Program-made: the position numbers and the translations under genes
Source: Carnobacterium jeotgali MS3
Lineage (GTDB): Bacteria > Bacillota > Bacilli > Lactobacillales > Carnobacteriaceae
Direction of reading: 5' to 3'
Assembly (NCBI RefSeq): GCF_000745125.1
Contig: NZ_JQNF01000010.1
Span: 868,001 to 932,000, forward strand
Length of the DNA: 64,000 bases
Part shown: positions 34,354 to 43,161 of the stretch, in pieces
Numbering within the stretch: position 1 is the stretch's first letter
Layout: each line of letters begins with the position of its first letter
The notes under the pieces: model-generated
Databases searched by the model: none
Told to the model about the DNA's origin: nothing
The model's input: the letters and a program-made list of their open reading frames with translations, nothing else

Positions 34354-34409
34354 TTGATTAATTGATCTACTTGTTTATCAATTCTTAGAGATATTAAAAT
34401 CATTAGAAT

Positions 34410-34458
34410 CAACCCCTCTTTTTTTACACATATATTGTAATACAAAAAAGAGAGGTTG
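34410..34458. repeat. Inverted repeat
   Basis: Arms of 15 bases with one mismatch (34410-34424 and 34444-34458) enclose a short A/T-rich loop that can pair further (TTACA/TGTAA). No T-run follows on the plus strand. Role unknown. Confidence 0.5.
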
Positions 34459-34603
34459 CAATTTAGTTTATCTGAAAATGAATTAGCGTACTCAGAAATT
34501 GTTTCTAATTATCGGAAAAATCCATAACATATCAAAATTTCAGATACACGATTTTATCCAATTTTATGTATCTAAGTAATTAGGAGTAGTACGTCTCAGC
34601 TAA

Positions 34604-34819
34604 TTAAGAATTATATCCAACTATAAATGTCCAAAAGATTACACAAAGCGAAATTAATGTAATCATTATTCCTACAATTATACTAATTAGAGCTGAGATT
34701 TTGCTTTGTTTATGTATTTTAATTCCGGTAGTTATTAGCAAAATGCCACCAATCAAAAAAATTACTTCAAACAGTAATATAGGCCATTTAAATTCTATCA
34801 TATTTTTAAACAAACTCAT
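34604..34819 (-). CDS. Small two-segment membrane protein
   Basis: A protein of 71 residues with two predicted membrane helices (about 12-32 and 44-67) separated by KIHKQSK. A strong AGGGAGGTGA ribosome site supports it as a real gene. No family recognised. Confidence 0.6.
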   Translation of the reverse strand: MSLFKNMIEFKWPILLFEVIFLIGGILLITTGIKIHKQSKISALISIIVGIMITLISLCVIFWTFIVGYNS

Positions 34820-35144
34820 AAGTCACCTCCCTTTAGCAAGTATAACCAAAAACTAATTGTATTAGATATACTGATAAAGCAAAACAACGACAAAAAAATA
34901 ACCGTCTATTAATTTAATCAACTTGCTACCGTCTTAAACAGGAATATATCTTAGTAGCATGTACTCAATTATATTCTATCATTATTAAGTCTACAATTAT
35001 CATTTTCTTTTGCTATATGATAGATTATTTTATCTATTTTTTTCTAAGTGAGGTTAGTCTACTTAATAAAAAAATCTTGTAGTCACCCCAAATAATAGGT
35101 TAAAATTAAGTGATCTATTAATAATTCAAGCGAAGAGGAGATAT
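34820..35144. other. Noncoding stretch between divergent small membrane genes
   Basis: About 325 AT-rich bases hold the two divergent ribosome sites (AGGGAGGTGA on the minus strand, GAGGAG on the plus strand). No other gene or structured element was recognised. Confidence 0.5.
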
Positions 35145-35765
35145 ATGCTTTTATACTTATCAAATAAAACAATCTTTAAAAGAGCTAGTAAGTTCTTTTT
35201 ATTTCTAACAAGTCTATCAATAGTTATAGCTTTAATAACTTACATGTTCAGTTTAAACATTTCAAACATTGATTTTATAAAAATATTTGAGTCAATAGGC
35301 GATAATGAACAGCTTATCCAATTAAATGGGATACAAAAAGTAGAGGCTTATATCCTTAATAATGGTTTTAAGGTCCCTCTACAGATGCTGATTTTGTCTA
35401 CAATTCCAATACAATTTTTATACCTACTAAATATCATTATACCTGCTGCTCTTATAGGTGTTGCCTTTGGAATCATACTACAAGTTGATTTAGTTAAAGG
35501 AATACAGGTACTCGTTTCAAGTATGCCATATTATATTGTTGAGGTTTTTGCATTCTGTCTATTCGCAGCTATTTTGTATGAGTTGAACCAGTTTATTCGA
35601 ATAAAAATTAAAAATATTTTCAAAAAAAATAAAGAGAAAATATCGTTTACAAATAGAGGTCTAGAAGCTGTAAAACTATATGCTCTGTTCATTCTCCCAA
35701 TGCTGATTTTCGCAGCATTTTTGGAGACGTATTTAGCAGAGATATTATTCGTTTTTTTTCAATAA
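35145..35765 (+). CDS. SpoIIM/DUF95-like integral membrane protein
   Basis: A 206-residue protein with about five membrane segments. The layout ILNNGFKVPLQML..., a central Leu/Ile/Ala-rich pair of helices and MPYYIVEVFAF resemble the SpoIIM/DUF95 family pattern (NN...., then PHGIIELPA in typical members), although the PH motif is changed. DUF95 proteins also occur in circular-bacteriocin clusters, where they help secretion or immunity. The assignment is by eye and tentative. GAAGAGGAG ribosome site. A 50-codon hydrophobic frame follows 8 bases later. Confidence 0.5.
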   Translation: MLLYLSNKTIFKRASKFFLFLTSLSIVIALITYMFSLNISNIDFIKIFESIGDNEQLIQLNGIQKVEAYILNNGFKVPLQMLILSTIPIQFLYLLNIIIPAALIGVAFGIILQVDLVKGIQVLVSSMPYYIVEVFAFCLFAAILYELNQFIRIKIKNIFKKNKEKISFTNRGLEAVKLYALFILPMLIFAAFLETYLAEILFVFFQ

Positions 35766-35772
35766 AAAGTAA

Positions 35773-35925
35773 GTGATTAAGCTAATAACTACATATTTTT
35801 CATTATTAACTTTATGTTCAATTTTTTTAACTTTTATAATGATCGATATGATGCAATATTTGAAATTACCATTTGAGGTAGCTCAGGTTATTGAGACAAC
35901 TGTTAATGACTTTTTAAAGTATTGA
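35773..35925 (+). CDS. Possible 50-residue hydrophobic peptide
   Basis: A GTG-started frame begins 8 bases after the DUF95-like gene: a hydrophobic N-terminal helix (about residues 8-24), then an amphipathic segment MMQYLKLPFEVAQVIETTV. No good ribosome site, so translation would rely on coupling to the upstream gene. The second half loosely resembles the leader/core junction of AS-48-type circular bacteriocins, but the glycine/alanine-rich remainder is missing. It may be an immunity-type peptide, a remnant or not coding. Confidence 0.3.
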   Translation: MIKLITTYFSLLTLCSIFLTFIMIDMMQYLKLPFEVAQVIETTVNDFLKY

Positions 35926-36104
35926 ATAATATGGTTGTTTAGTGCTTTATTTTTTAATTTTAATCAAAAAAAATATTGATTTACTAAGGTTCTAGATACG
36001 TGACTTTATCTAATTTCATTTATTGTATGGGAGATTATACTGGCAAATTTTTACCAAATATATTTAATAATTATTTTTTTTAAGAGAATGGAGATTAAAA
36101 AAAT

Positions 36105-36620
36105 ATGAAAGTTGAAGTGAAAGAATATAACGAAAAGTGGCCACAAATGTTCAAAGATGAAGCTGAAAAAATTAAAGCTGTTTTTGTTAATGAATTAATC
36201 GATATACACCATATTGGAAGTACCTCTGTACGCGACTTAAAAGCTAAACCAATCATTGATATCATGCCAGTAGTGAAGCATATCGAAAATGTCGATTTAT
36301 TTAATCTTCAAATGACAGAAATCGGATATGAACCTCTTGGTGAGTTTGGGATAGAAGGAAGACGTTATTTTAGAAAAGGAAGAGATAATAGGACTCATCA
36401 GGTACATGTATTTCAGGCGGATAATAAGTATGATATTGACCGTCACTTAGCGGTTAGGGATTATCTCAGAACGTACTATGAAGCAAGAAAAAAATATGAG
36501 AATTTAAAGAACGAGCTGGCTGAAAAATTTCCGAATGATATCGAATCCTATGTAAGTGGTAAAGATAGATTTGTTAAAGACTTAGAGAAAAAAGCACTAA
36601 TTTATTACAAAGAACAGTAG
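36105..36620 (+). CDS. GrpB/UPF0157 family protein
   Basis: A nucleotidyltransferase-fold protein of 171 residues. HIGSTSVRDLKAKPIIDIMPVV is the family hallmark, with Gly-Ser and Asp residues as in pol-beta-type active sites, and QVHVF plus HLAVRDYLR further on. No established reaction is known for most members. Ribosome site AATGGAG. Confidence 0.85.
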   Translation: MKVEVKEYNEKWPQMFKDEAEKIKAVFVNELIDIHHIGSTSVRDLKAKPIIDIMPVVKHIENVDLFNLQMTEIGYEPLGEFGIEGRRYFRKGRDNRTHQVHVFQADNKYDIDRHLAVRDYLRTYYEARKKYENLKNELAEKFPNDIESYVSGKDRFVKDLEKKALIYYKEQ

Positions 36621-36782
36621 TATCTGATTGTTCAAGTAAGTGGATTTTGCCTAAGAATAAGATTGTTTTCCAATTATTTTCCTGAGTTCGAACTAGAAGT
36701 TAACAAAGTTCTATATAAATTATTTTAAGCCATTTTATGTATTAATCTTGAAAACTAATTTTTTTTAATAAGGAGGAGCGAG

Positions 36783-37316
36783 ATGAAAGAATTAGTAACA
36801 GAGAGATTACTATTAAGAGAATGGAAACAAAAAGATAGCAAAGACTTATACGAATATGCACGTAATAAATTAGTTGGACCTAGTGTTGGATGGTCACCTC
36901 ACAAAAATGAAGAAGAAAGCAAAGAAATAATAGAGATGTTTATCAAAGATAAAAATACATATGCGATTGTTTTAGAATCAGAGAATAAAGTTATTGGAAG
37001 TATAGGACTTCATGATAGGAAACCAGATCATACTATTACTAATTTAAAACAAAGAGAAATAGGATATGTATTAAATCCTAAATACTGGGGAAGAAATATT
37101 GTTCCTGAAGCAGTAAATGAATTAATCAGATATTCATTTGCTGAGTTAGAGTTAGATTTAATCTGGTATGGCCATTTTGATTTTAATGGTAACTCTAAAA
37201 GAGTTGTCGAAAAATGTGGATTTAGATATAAATTTACAAAAAACGAAAAGTTGAAATTCCTCGAAAACAAAGAAGTTACTACTCTTTATTATTGTATTTA
37301 TAAATTTGAATGCTAG
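36783..37316 (+). CDS. GNAT family N-acetyltransferase (RimJ/RimL-like)
   Basis: The 177-residue protein starts ELVTERLLLREW, typical of the RimJ/RimL branch. It has the acetyl-CoA-binding region around EIGYVLNPKYWGRNIVPEAV and an FDFNGNSKRVVEKCGF end that matches the N-S-RV-EK-GF motif. Substrate unknown. It has an AAGGAGGAG ribosome site and is monocistronic. Confidence 0.82.
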   Translation: MKELVTERLLLREWKQKDSKDLYEYARNKLVGPSVGWSPHKNEEESKEIIEMFIKDKNTYAIVLESENKVIGSIGLHDRKPDHTITNLKQREIGYVLNPKYWGRNIVPEAVNELIRYSFAELELDLIWYGHFDFNGNSKRVVEKCGFRYKFTKNEKLKFLENKEVTTLYYCIYKFEC

Positions 37317-37442
37317 GTATCAAATTTGTAAATAATATCGAATTTCATGTATCGAAAATTCTTGTTTTATAAAAAAATAAAATATGTTATCTTTAAGCCA
37401 AATATTTAACTACGTAATCATAATATAAGGAGTGCATTTTAT

Positions 37443-37517
37443 ATGGCTTTAACTTTAGTATGTTTCTTGTTTATAATCTTTGTTATATCGAAGAATAAGG
37501 ACAAATATCAAAAATAA
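37443..37517 (+). CDS. Possible 24-residue membrane peptide
   Basis: An ATG with AAGGAG 10 bases upstream begins a 24-codon frame: one hydrophobic helix (residues 2-16) and a lysine-rich tail. It lies 58 bases ahead of the permease pair and may be co-transcribed. No family is recognised and such frames can occur by chance. Confidence 0.35.
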   Translation: MALTLVCFLFIIFVISKNKDKYQK

Positions 37518-37575
37518 CCGGAACCTTGTTAAATTAAGATAGACTCATGAAAACGAAGGAGGAAATCATTATTTT

Positions 37576-38517
37576 ATGAATTCATTGAAAAATAAAAATT
37601 TAACGTTATGGATATTCTGTTCAGTCGTGTTATTTTTTTTACTTCTTAGCTGTTTGTATGAGCCCTTATTATCAAAAATTTTAACGCTCCGTGTAGAAAG
37701 CATTATGATAAATGGAGAAGTAAAGTATCCGCCTTTCACTCCTCTTGAAGTTCTGCCATTTGGTACAGATATCATAGGATTTACTATCTTTGCTAAGATT
37801 ATTCAAGGCTTTAAATACACTTTTTTTATTGGGTTATTATTAAGTACTGCTCAAATATTCAGTAGTTTAATTATAACTATTCTGACTCTTTATAAATTAG
37901 GCTCAAAAGTTTTGCTGCCTCTATTTTCTTATTTTGACAAGCTTTTTACATTAATTCCTAAACCGTTTTTATTGCTGCTATTAATAGGGCCTTATTCTGA
38001 TGCATTACTCTTTAATACCGATAATGTCCAACCTTCAGCTAATTTAAAATTTGTAATGATTCAATTATTCATTCTATTTCTTGTAGGAATTCCTAATTTG
38101 GTTAAACTGTATCATTCTGAATTAAGTGTTCTTTTCAAGCAAGATTTTGCCCTTGCTAGCCAGACATTAGGGAGTTCTAAGTTTAGAATGATTGGATATT
38201 CTTTTAAACCACAATTAACAGAACTTACCTTAAATTTGTTTTTCAAAATCCTAACACAAAATTTATCTCTTTTTATTTATTTAGCTTATTTCCAACTCTA
38301 TCTAGGGGGTTCCTTAGTAACCCAGTTAGATGCAAGCACTACATATACGGCAACTATATCTAACGAATGGAGCGGTCTAATTGGGCAGAATATCAATCGA
38401 TTAGCCAGTACTCCATGGACGGTGCTCATTCCGTTAGCTTTTTATGGCGGCTTTATTCTCTTGCTCAATGGAATCAAGCGATCTTTAACGGGAGGGATGC
38501 AAAATCAATCCATATAA
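37576..38517 (+). CDS. Divergent OppC/DppC-like ABC permease
   Basis: The 313-residue membrane protein has an N-terminal helix, an FGTDIIGFTIFAKIIQGFKYT segment that matches the OppC-type GTDxxGRD start, and an EAA-like loop around ALASQTLGSSKFRMIGYSFKPQL. It therefore looks like one half of a peptide-type importer channel. No ATPase or binding protein lies beside it, and sequence is far from housekeeping Opp systems. Ribosome site AAGGAGG, 13 bases from the ATG. Confidence 0.6.
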   Translation: MNSLKNKNLTLWIFCSVVLFFLLLSCLYEPLLSKILTLRVESIMINGEVKYPPFTPLEVLPFGTDIIGFTIFAKIIQGFKYTFFIGLLLSTAQIFSSLIITILTLYKLGSKVLLPLFSYFDKLFTLIPKPFLLLLLIGPYSDALLFNTDNVQPSANLKFVMIQLFILFLVGIPNLVKLYHSELSVLFKQDFALASQTLGSSKFRMIGYSFKPQLTELTLNLFFKILTQNLSLFIYLAYFQLYLGGSLVTQLDASTTYTATISNEWSGLIGQNINRLASTPWTVLIPLAFYGGFILLLNGIKRSLTGGMQNQSI

Positions 38518-39364
38518 AAAAATTATAAAGCAATCCATTTTGTTTATTACCTTACCGATGGGTACCATTCTACTTGTTTGTTTAAGCTATTCATTACCAT
38601 TAAGCATGGGAAATACAGAATTACTATTCGAAATTGTAAAAGAATCTATTAGTCAAATTTTTACATATCGGTACTTATCTGAATTATTCATTATTTATCA
38701 ACAAACCAACGGTGACTATACGTTAAAATTAATCAGTACTAGTTTAACCATAACATTATTTTCACTTCTTATTTACAGTTATTATTTCCCAAAAATGAAG
38801 AATAAAAAGGTAATGAGATTGATAAAATATTTAGAAGACATTGAGAGTTTACCTGTACTTGGTATTGTGTTCTTCATCCACTGGTTGAGTGTCGTTATCT
38901 ACAAAGAAACTTCCATCTATCTATTTAAAACAGTTGGTACACCCAGAGAACCAGCGATAACTGTTCCATTAGTTATATTGAGTATTTTTCCAATTATTTT
39001 TCTGATTAAATATATGACTCCGTATATCAAAGATGTTTATCAATCTAATTATTTTATCTTCGCAAAATCACTAGGCTATCCTAAATATAAGCTATTCTTT
39101 TCCTATGTTATTCCAAATTTACTCCCATTTTTAGAAAACATTATGAAATTTATTTATCTAGAAATGATCACAGTAATGCTTTTTATTGAAATTCAATTCA
39201 ATACAGGAGGACTATTAACCGGCTTAAGAAATACGCAGTTTATACCTTCTGATACTACCAGCCCGCAAACAACGGTTATCAGTTATTTGTTTTTGTTGTT
39301 GTTTCCGTATGTTCTTATGAGCTTTTTTTTTAAAACAATCCATTTTTTTAAATTACACAAATAA
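38504..39364 (+). CDS. Divergent OppB-like ABC permease partner, unusual start
   Basis: A membrane protein with an EAA-like loop FAKSLGYPKYKLFFSYVIPNLLP and a PQTTVISYLF end, the second half of the permease pair. The first standard start in frame (TTG 38540) cuts into the first helix and has no ribosome site. An in-frame ATC at 38504 sits 7 bases after GGAGGG (38491-38496) and gives a 286-residue protein with a basic N terminus and intact first helix. I therefore place the start at ATC, overlapping the first permease by 14 bases. The start needs proof. Confidence 0.5.
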   Translation: MNPYKKIIKQSILFITLPMGTILLVCLSYSLPLSMGNTELLFEIVKESISQIFTYRYLSELFIIYQQTNGDYTLKLISTSLTITLFSLLIYSYYFPKMKNKKVMRLIKYLEDIESLPVLGIVFFIHWLSVVIYKETSIYLFKTVGTPREPAITVPLVILSIFPIIFLIKYMTPYIKDVYQSNYFIFAKSLGYPKYKLFFSYVIPNLLPFLENIMKFIYLEMITVMLFIEIQFNTGGLLTGLRNTQFIPSDTTSPQTTVISYLFLLLFPYVLMSFFFKTIHFFKLHK

Positions 39365-39499
39365 ATTAATCCAAATTTAATATAATTATCTATCATTCAA
39401 TAATATGATCTAAAAAATAAAAATTATGTAACAGAAAAAAATCAAGTTTTCATTAGCGCAATGTATTTTTTGTTTGAAAGGGTTACGGGCACACCTATT

Positions 39500-39688
39500 T
39501 TATGTGTATTTTTCTTTCTTTAGAAAAACAGCTAATTGATAGGATGAAATCAAAAGTAAACCCCAATATACAAAACTTAAAAGAGCTCCTAAACCACTAA
39601 CAGGTAAGATAGAACCAACGATAGGATTAAAAATCAAATCAAGTGCAAAGAAGTTTAAAATGGTTTGAATAGCTAACTTTACAGACAT
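39500..39688 (-). CDS. Small membrane protein (62 aa)
   Basis: Two hydrophobic segments (about 5-30 and 32-53) and a basic C-terminal tail. TTAGGAGG is 9 bases from the ATG, which argues for a real gene. Family not recognised. Confidence 0.55.
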   Translation of the reverse strand: MSVKLAIQTILNFFALDLIFNPIVGSILPVSGLGALLSFVYWGLLLISSYQLAVFLKKEKYT

Positions 39689-39869
39689 TTACAAGCCTCC
39701 TAACAATTAAATAAAATAAGTTCTGTAGCTTCATTCTCACTACCTATAAAAAATATGTATACCCTAATTGACACTAGTTTATTCAATGGAAATTTTCCTT
39801 AAAAAGTATCTTCGTTATGGATCATTAAAAAAATCTTTCGCTTTCCAATAAAGGGAAGGAGAATTTTTA

Positions 39870-40211
39870 TTATTTGAGTTGTAATATTTTATTACTATAA
39901 TTGCCAAAAAAAGTAGAGTTTGCATAGAGAAGGAATGCTAAAAATAGAATAACCTCTGTTTCTACTTTCGATATAACTAGGATAACAATTATAGAAAGTA
40001 ATATATCTATGATTCCACTTAAAATAGCTAAAATTTTAAATTTTTCTTGTTTTTCTTTAGGTACATCATTAATTTGATATGAATCAATAGGCGCTAAAGT
40101 AAAGTAGCTTACAAAAATAGACTGATATCTCCCTAAAAAAATATTAATTATCCCAATTAGTTTACCTAGTATTAATATCGATAAAAAAGTAGTAGCTATG
40201 TAATTTCTCAT
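39870..40211 (-). CDS. Membrane protein of unknown function (113 aa)
   Basis: Three hydrophobic helices with a polar KEKQEKF loop around residue 52-59. GAGG ribosome site. I do not recognise a family. Base composition is AT-rich like its neighbours. Confidence 0.55.
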   Translation of the reverse strand: MRNYIATTFLSILILGKLIGIINIFLGRYQSIFVSYFTLAPIDSYQINDVPKEKQEKFKILAILSGIIDILLSIIVILVISKVETEVILFLAFLLYANSTFFGNYSNKILQLK

Positions 40212-40597
40212 AAAAAAGCCTCATTTCAAATTCTAGTATGACTTAAACTAATTTTTATTTTAACACGCATTCAACATAATAAATCAAAAATAATGCAGCA
40301 CTTATATTTACTATTGTATAAGCACCATTCGTTATTTCAAAAACTATAAAATATTAAATTTACAAATTAATATCTGAGAATAAACAAAGCATATCCACAG
40401 ATCATTCTGTTGTTTATCATAGTTAGAATAACATTAAAAAAATGGTTTACATATCAGTACTTTCTTTTTCCACTTATAATTGTCTAATCTAACTATGACC
40501 ATATCAGAAAGTCGGGTAATAAAATTGTGTTTTTTGTTTCTTAAATAAAATAGAAAGCAAATACAATATCAATACACAGAGACAAGGAGTTTAACAG
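40212..40597. other. Noncoding stretch, no gene seen
   Basis: About 385 bases, strongly AT-rich, with no reading frame that has a ribosome site until AAGGAG ahead of 40598. Confidence 0.5.
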
Positions 40598-40834
40598 ATG
40601 AATAATGCGATAGTATCGATAACAAAATTTATTTTAACCATTATCTTTCTTTATGTAACTAATGCATTGATTAGTTTATTATTTGGAAACATAATACCTC
40701 ATCCAGATGAAATGAAAGGTGCAATTTTTATCTACCTGTTTATATTTATAGGAGAAATTATACTAGCTTCACTAGCTACACACCTAGTATTTAAAATTGC
40801 AAAAAAGAGCATTAAGTATCAAGGTATAGTGTAG
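40598..40834 (+). CDS. Small membrane protein (78 aa)
   Basis: Two membrane helices (about 8-30 and 45-68) and a lysine-rich end. An AAGGAG ribosome site precedes the ATG. No family recognised. Confidence 0.55.
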   Translation: MNNAIVSITKFILTIIFLYVTNALISLLFGNIIPHPDEMKGAIFIYLFIFIGEIILASLATHLVFKIAKKSIKYQGIV

Positions 40835-40873
40835 AAACTTTAGTCACTGAATTATAAACAAGCGAAACAATAA

Positions 40874-41176
40874 TTATTCCTAAAAACTAAGTGTTATAAG
40901 CTGCTATTCCAAAATGGAGTAAAAGCTGATACGTCAGTTCCACTAGCGTATGCTGTCTTTCCAGGAGGCAACCAATTAAAAGTGGTTTGGAAAGAAGAGT
41001 CTAATAGCTATGATACGAAGTTGCTAACATTTAAGTCAGACGATAAGTTTATTGAAATTAGTTACCAAAATAAAGAACCGAAGAAACAAACTCAAATTTT
41101 TGAAATGCTCTCTGATTCTCTTTTACGAGACGAAACCGGCCGAGAATACCAATGGTTTGAAGATGAAGTAAAATAA
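40874..41176 (+). pseudogene. Remnant of a soluble or secreted protein gene
   Basis: An open frame of 100 codons without any ATG or a start with a ribosome site; GTG 40982 lies in the middle of coding-looking sequence. The C-terminal part is charged and soluble in character (KEESNSYDTKLLTFK..., ending QWFEDEVK). It appears to be the 3' part of a longer gene whose 5' end is lost. Family not recognised. Confidence 0.4.
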
Positions 41177-41313
41177 TGTAACCAATTTTTTCTTACTGTA
41201 TTCTTAAAGTCTACCCGAAATAGAGAGTTAGTAGACATTAATCAAGATTATTAAGTATAAAGGAAGTTGTATGAGCTAAAATAATTGTTTATAAGTTTCC
41301 CTTTTTATGCAGA

Positions 41314-41727
41314 TTAAGGAGCGAAACCGTAAAAAGTTAAGATGAAAAGGGCATAACCTAAAGCAAATATACTTGTTAATATAACGATAGCTCCAATAAT
41401 TATCGCATATTTTAAAAAAACTAAATAGATATCGGCGTTCATTATTAATTTCCTAAATAGCAGTATCAAAACTACTTCCAAAGGGATAAATAACAAAAAG
41501 TACAATGTAGCTAAACCATTATAGTAAATAGTTATTCCTTGATTAGGTAGAGATGTTTTGAAATATAAAGAAAAGCCTAGTAAGAATACAATAAAGATTA
41601 GATTGATTACAACAGAGTAAATACGAAACTGCGTTTTGTACTTACTAGGTAATTTAAGGCCGAAAGAGATTAAACTGTATATCGCAGATATTATAACTGC
41701 AACGACAATATTTAATGGAAACGGCAT
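41314..41727 (-). CDS. Membrane protein of unknown function (137 aa)
   Basis: Four hydrophobic helices. ATG 41727 is 7 bases from AAGGAG; an upstream in-frame start (41745) overlaps that site. No family recognised. Confidence 0.55.
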   Translation of the reverse strand: MPFPLNIVVAVIISAIYSLISFGLKLPSKYKTQFRIYSVVINLIFIVFLLGFSLYFKTSLPNQGITIYYNGLATLYFLLFIPLEVVLILLFRKLIMNADIYLVFLKYAIIIGAIVILTSIFALGYALFILTFYGFAP

Positions 41728-41849
41728 ATGAATTCTCCTTGTCATAAATTTATGGGTAGATGAGTCCTCTAAACATGATTTTTTAGATATGTATAGTTAG
41801 TAATTTTTGAGAATCTCTCTGTATTTTTAGTATTAAGTTTAAGTTCTGT

Positions 41850-42105
41850 TTATTGAGCTTCTGATTCGATAACTGTAATTTCTCCGTCTGAAGAGACTGC
41901 GCTGACTCCTTTAGTTCTATCGCTTTCGTTTATCCATTCAATATAATACTCATCTTCTTTTTTATCTGTAGAAATAATTTCAGCCGTGCCATTAAAAATA
42001 CTATATTGATCAATAACTAGTTTTGTTCCGCTTCTTCTAGGGACATAGTTGAGCATCCTGCTAAAAAACAGCTAGTATTCAACCTAAAAACAATAGCCTT
42101 CTCAT
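41850..42105 (-). pseudogene. Lipoprotein gene broken by frameshifts
   Basis: On the minus strand an AAAGGTGA site and ATG (42103-42105) begin MRRLLFLG, then a stop. In another frame LAVFLAGCSTMSLEEAEQN reads as a lipobox with its Cys, then stops. In a third frame GTKLVIDQYSIFNGTAEII continues as a 60-residue soluble domain to 41850. Together these make one lipoprotein interrupted by at least two indels. The T-run around 42062-42067 is a likely indel site. Confidence 0.6.
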
Positions 42106-42132
42106 TGGAAATCACCTTTCAAAATAAAAAAA

Positions 42133-42309
42133 CTATTTTTTTTCATTAAAAGATCTGTAGATGGAAACAATGCCTAATACAAATAAACAAAAAGCATAAA
42201 AATAAAAAATGCCATTGAATGCAGCAGAAGATGTGTTTTCTAATCCATAAACATATACGTGCATCCACAAACCGCTACTTAGAGCTATTACACCGCTTAA
42301 AAATTTCAT
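42133..42309 (-). CDS. Small membrane protein (58 aa)
   Basis: Two hydrophobic helices (about 3-22 and 31-50) and a basic end (NEKK). AAGGAGGAG lies just ahead of the ATG, which supports it despite its size. It lies upstream of the broken lipoprotein gene on the same strand and may share its transcript. Confidence 0.55.
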   Translation of the reverse strand: MKFLSGVIALSSGLWMHVYVYGLENTSSAAFNGIFYFYAFCLFVLGIVSIYRSFNEKK

Positions 42310-42639
42310 TTAAAACTCCTCCTTTAAATAACGCTTTCAATAACGTTTATTATACTATTAATTTACCTATTAATATATCTTTCACAGGTGAAGAATTAGG
42401 TTTCATGTTTATGGACGTTAATGACTAACTAAAAAGCTTGAATCTGTGGTGTTATCTTTTACTTAAATCTTACTGGTCTTTAGGTTAATGTTACCCGGAA
42501 ACAGATTAATGTATACCATGATTTTTAGAAATTTTAATCTATGGGTTAAACACAAATAGAGTAGTTAATTAGTTGTAAAATAGTGTATAATGAGGAAAAG
42601 TATTTCAAAATGAGGATACGATGAGGAGGGGGAAGCGAA
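42310..42639. other. Noncoding stretch upstream of the Nudix gene
   Basis: AT-rich, about 330 bases. One short frame ending at 42428 looks slightly coding but has no start. The GAGGAGGGGG ribosome site of the Nudix gene ends the stretch. Confidence 0.5.
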
Positions 42640-43104
42640 ATGACAATGAAAACATTTGGACTAAAGTTGGATAATCAAGTTTATCGTACCCGTATTGGCG
42701 TACATGTTGTGATTTTTGACTCAGAAAGTAAAAAAATCTTACTCGTTTCACCTCCAAACGGCTCATATTTATTACCAGGTGGAGAAATCGAGAAAAATGA
42801 GACTCATGAAGAAACGGCTCAACGTGAATCAATGGAAGAATTAGGATATGAAATAGAAGTTGGGCAGTTTATCGGTGAAGCAGAAGAGTATTATTACTCC
42901 AAACACCGCCACCAGCATTACCACAATCCTGCATATTTTTATATTGCTAAAACATGGAAACCTATTTGTGAGCCACTAGAAGATTTCAATCAATTAGAAT
43001 GGGTGTCCATTCCTGAAGCCATAGCTAAATTAAAAAGAGGCAGCCATAAATGGGCTGTAGAACAATATGAAAAACATTATCTAAAGATGGGTCAATCTAT
43101 ATAA
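42640..43104 (+). CDS. Nudix hydrolase
   Basis: The 154-residue protein contains a full Nudix box, GGEIEKNETHEETAQRE then SMEELG (about residues 47-69), preceded by LLPGG. It hydrolyses a nucleoside diphosphate linked to another moiety; the substrate is unknown. Similar proteins are labelled MutT/ADP-ribose pyrophosphatase-like. Strong GAGGAGGGGG ribosome site; ATG 42646 is an alternative. Confidence 0.88.
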   Translation: MTMKTFGLKLDNQVYRTRIGVHVVIFDSESKKILLVSPPNGSYLLPGGEIEKNETHEETAQRESMEELGYEIEVGQFIGEAEEYYYSKHRHQHYHNPAYFYIAKTWKPICEPLEDFNQLEWVSIPEAIAKLKRGSHKWAVEQYEKHYLKMGQSI

Positions 43105-43116
43105 GAATGAAAATAC

Positions 43117-43154
43117 TAAAAGGGAGTTGAGACGACCGTCTCAACTCCCTAAAT
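43117..43154. terminator. Terminator between the Nudix and Ohr genes
   Basis: A perfect 13-bp stem (43121-43133 with 43138-43150) with a 4-base loop lies between convergent genes. T-runs are short. Confidence 0.75.
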
Positions 43155-43161
43155 CATTGTT

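Noticed and set aside
35926-36104. Continuation of a circular-bacteriocin core after the 50-codon frame
   Set aside because: No frame after the stop gives the glycine/alanine-rich helices expected of such peptides.
42219-42428. Plus-strand frame of 69 codons
   Set aside because: It overlaps the better supported minus-strand 58-residue gene and has no ribosome site.
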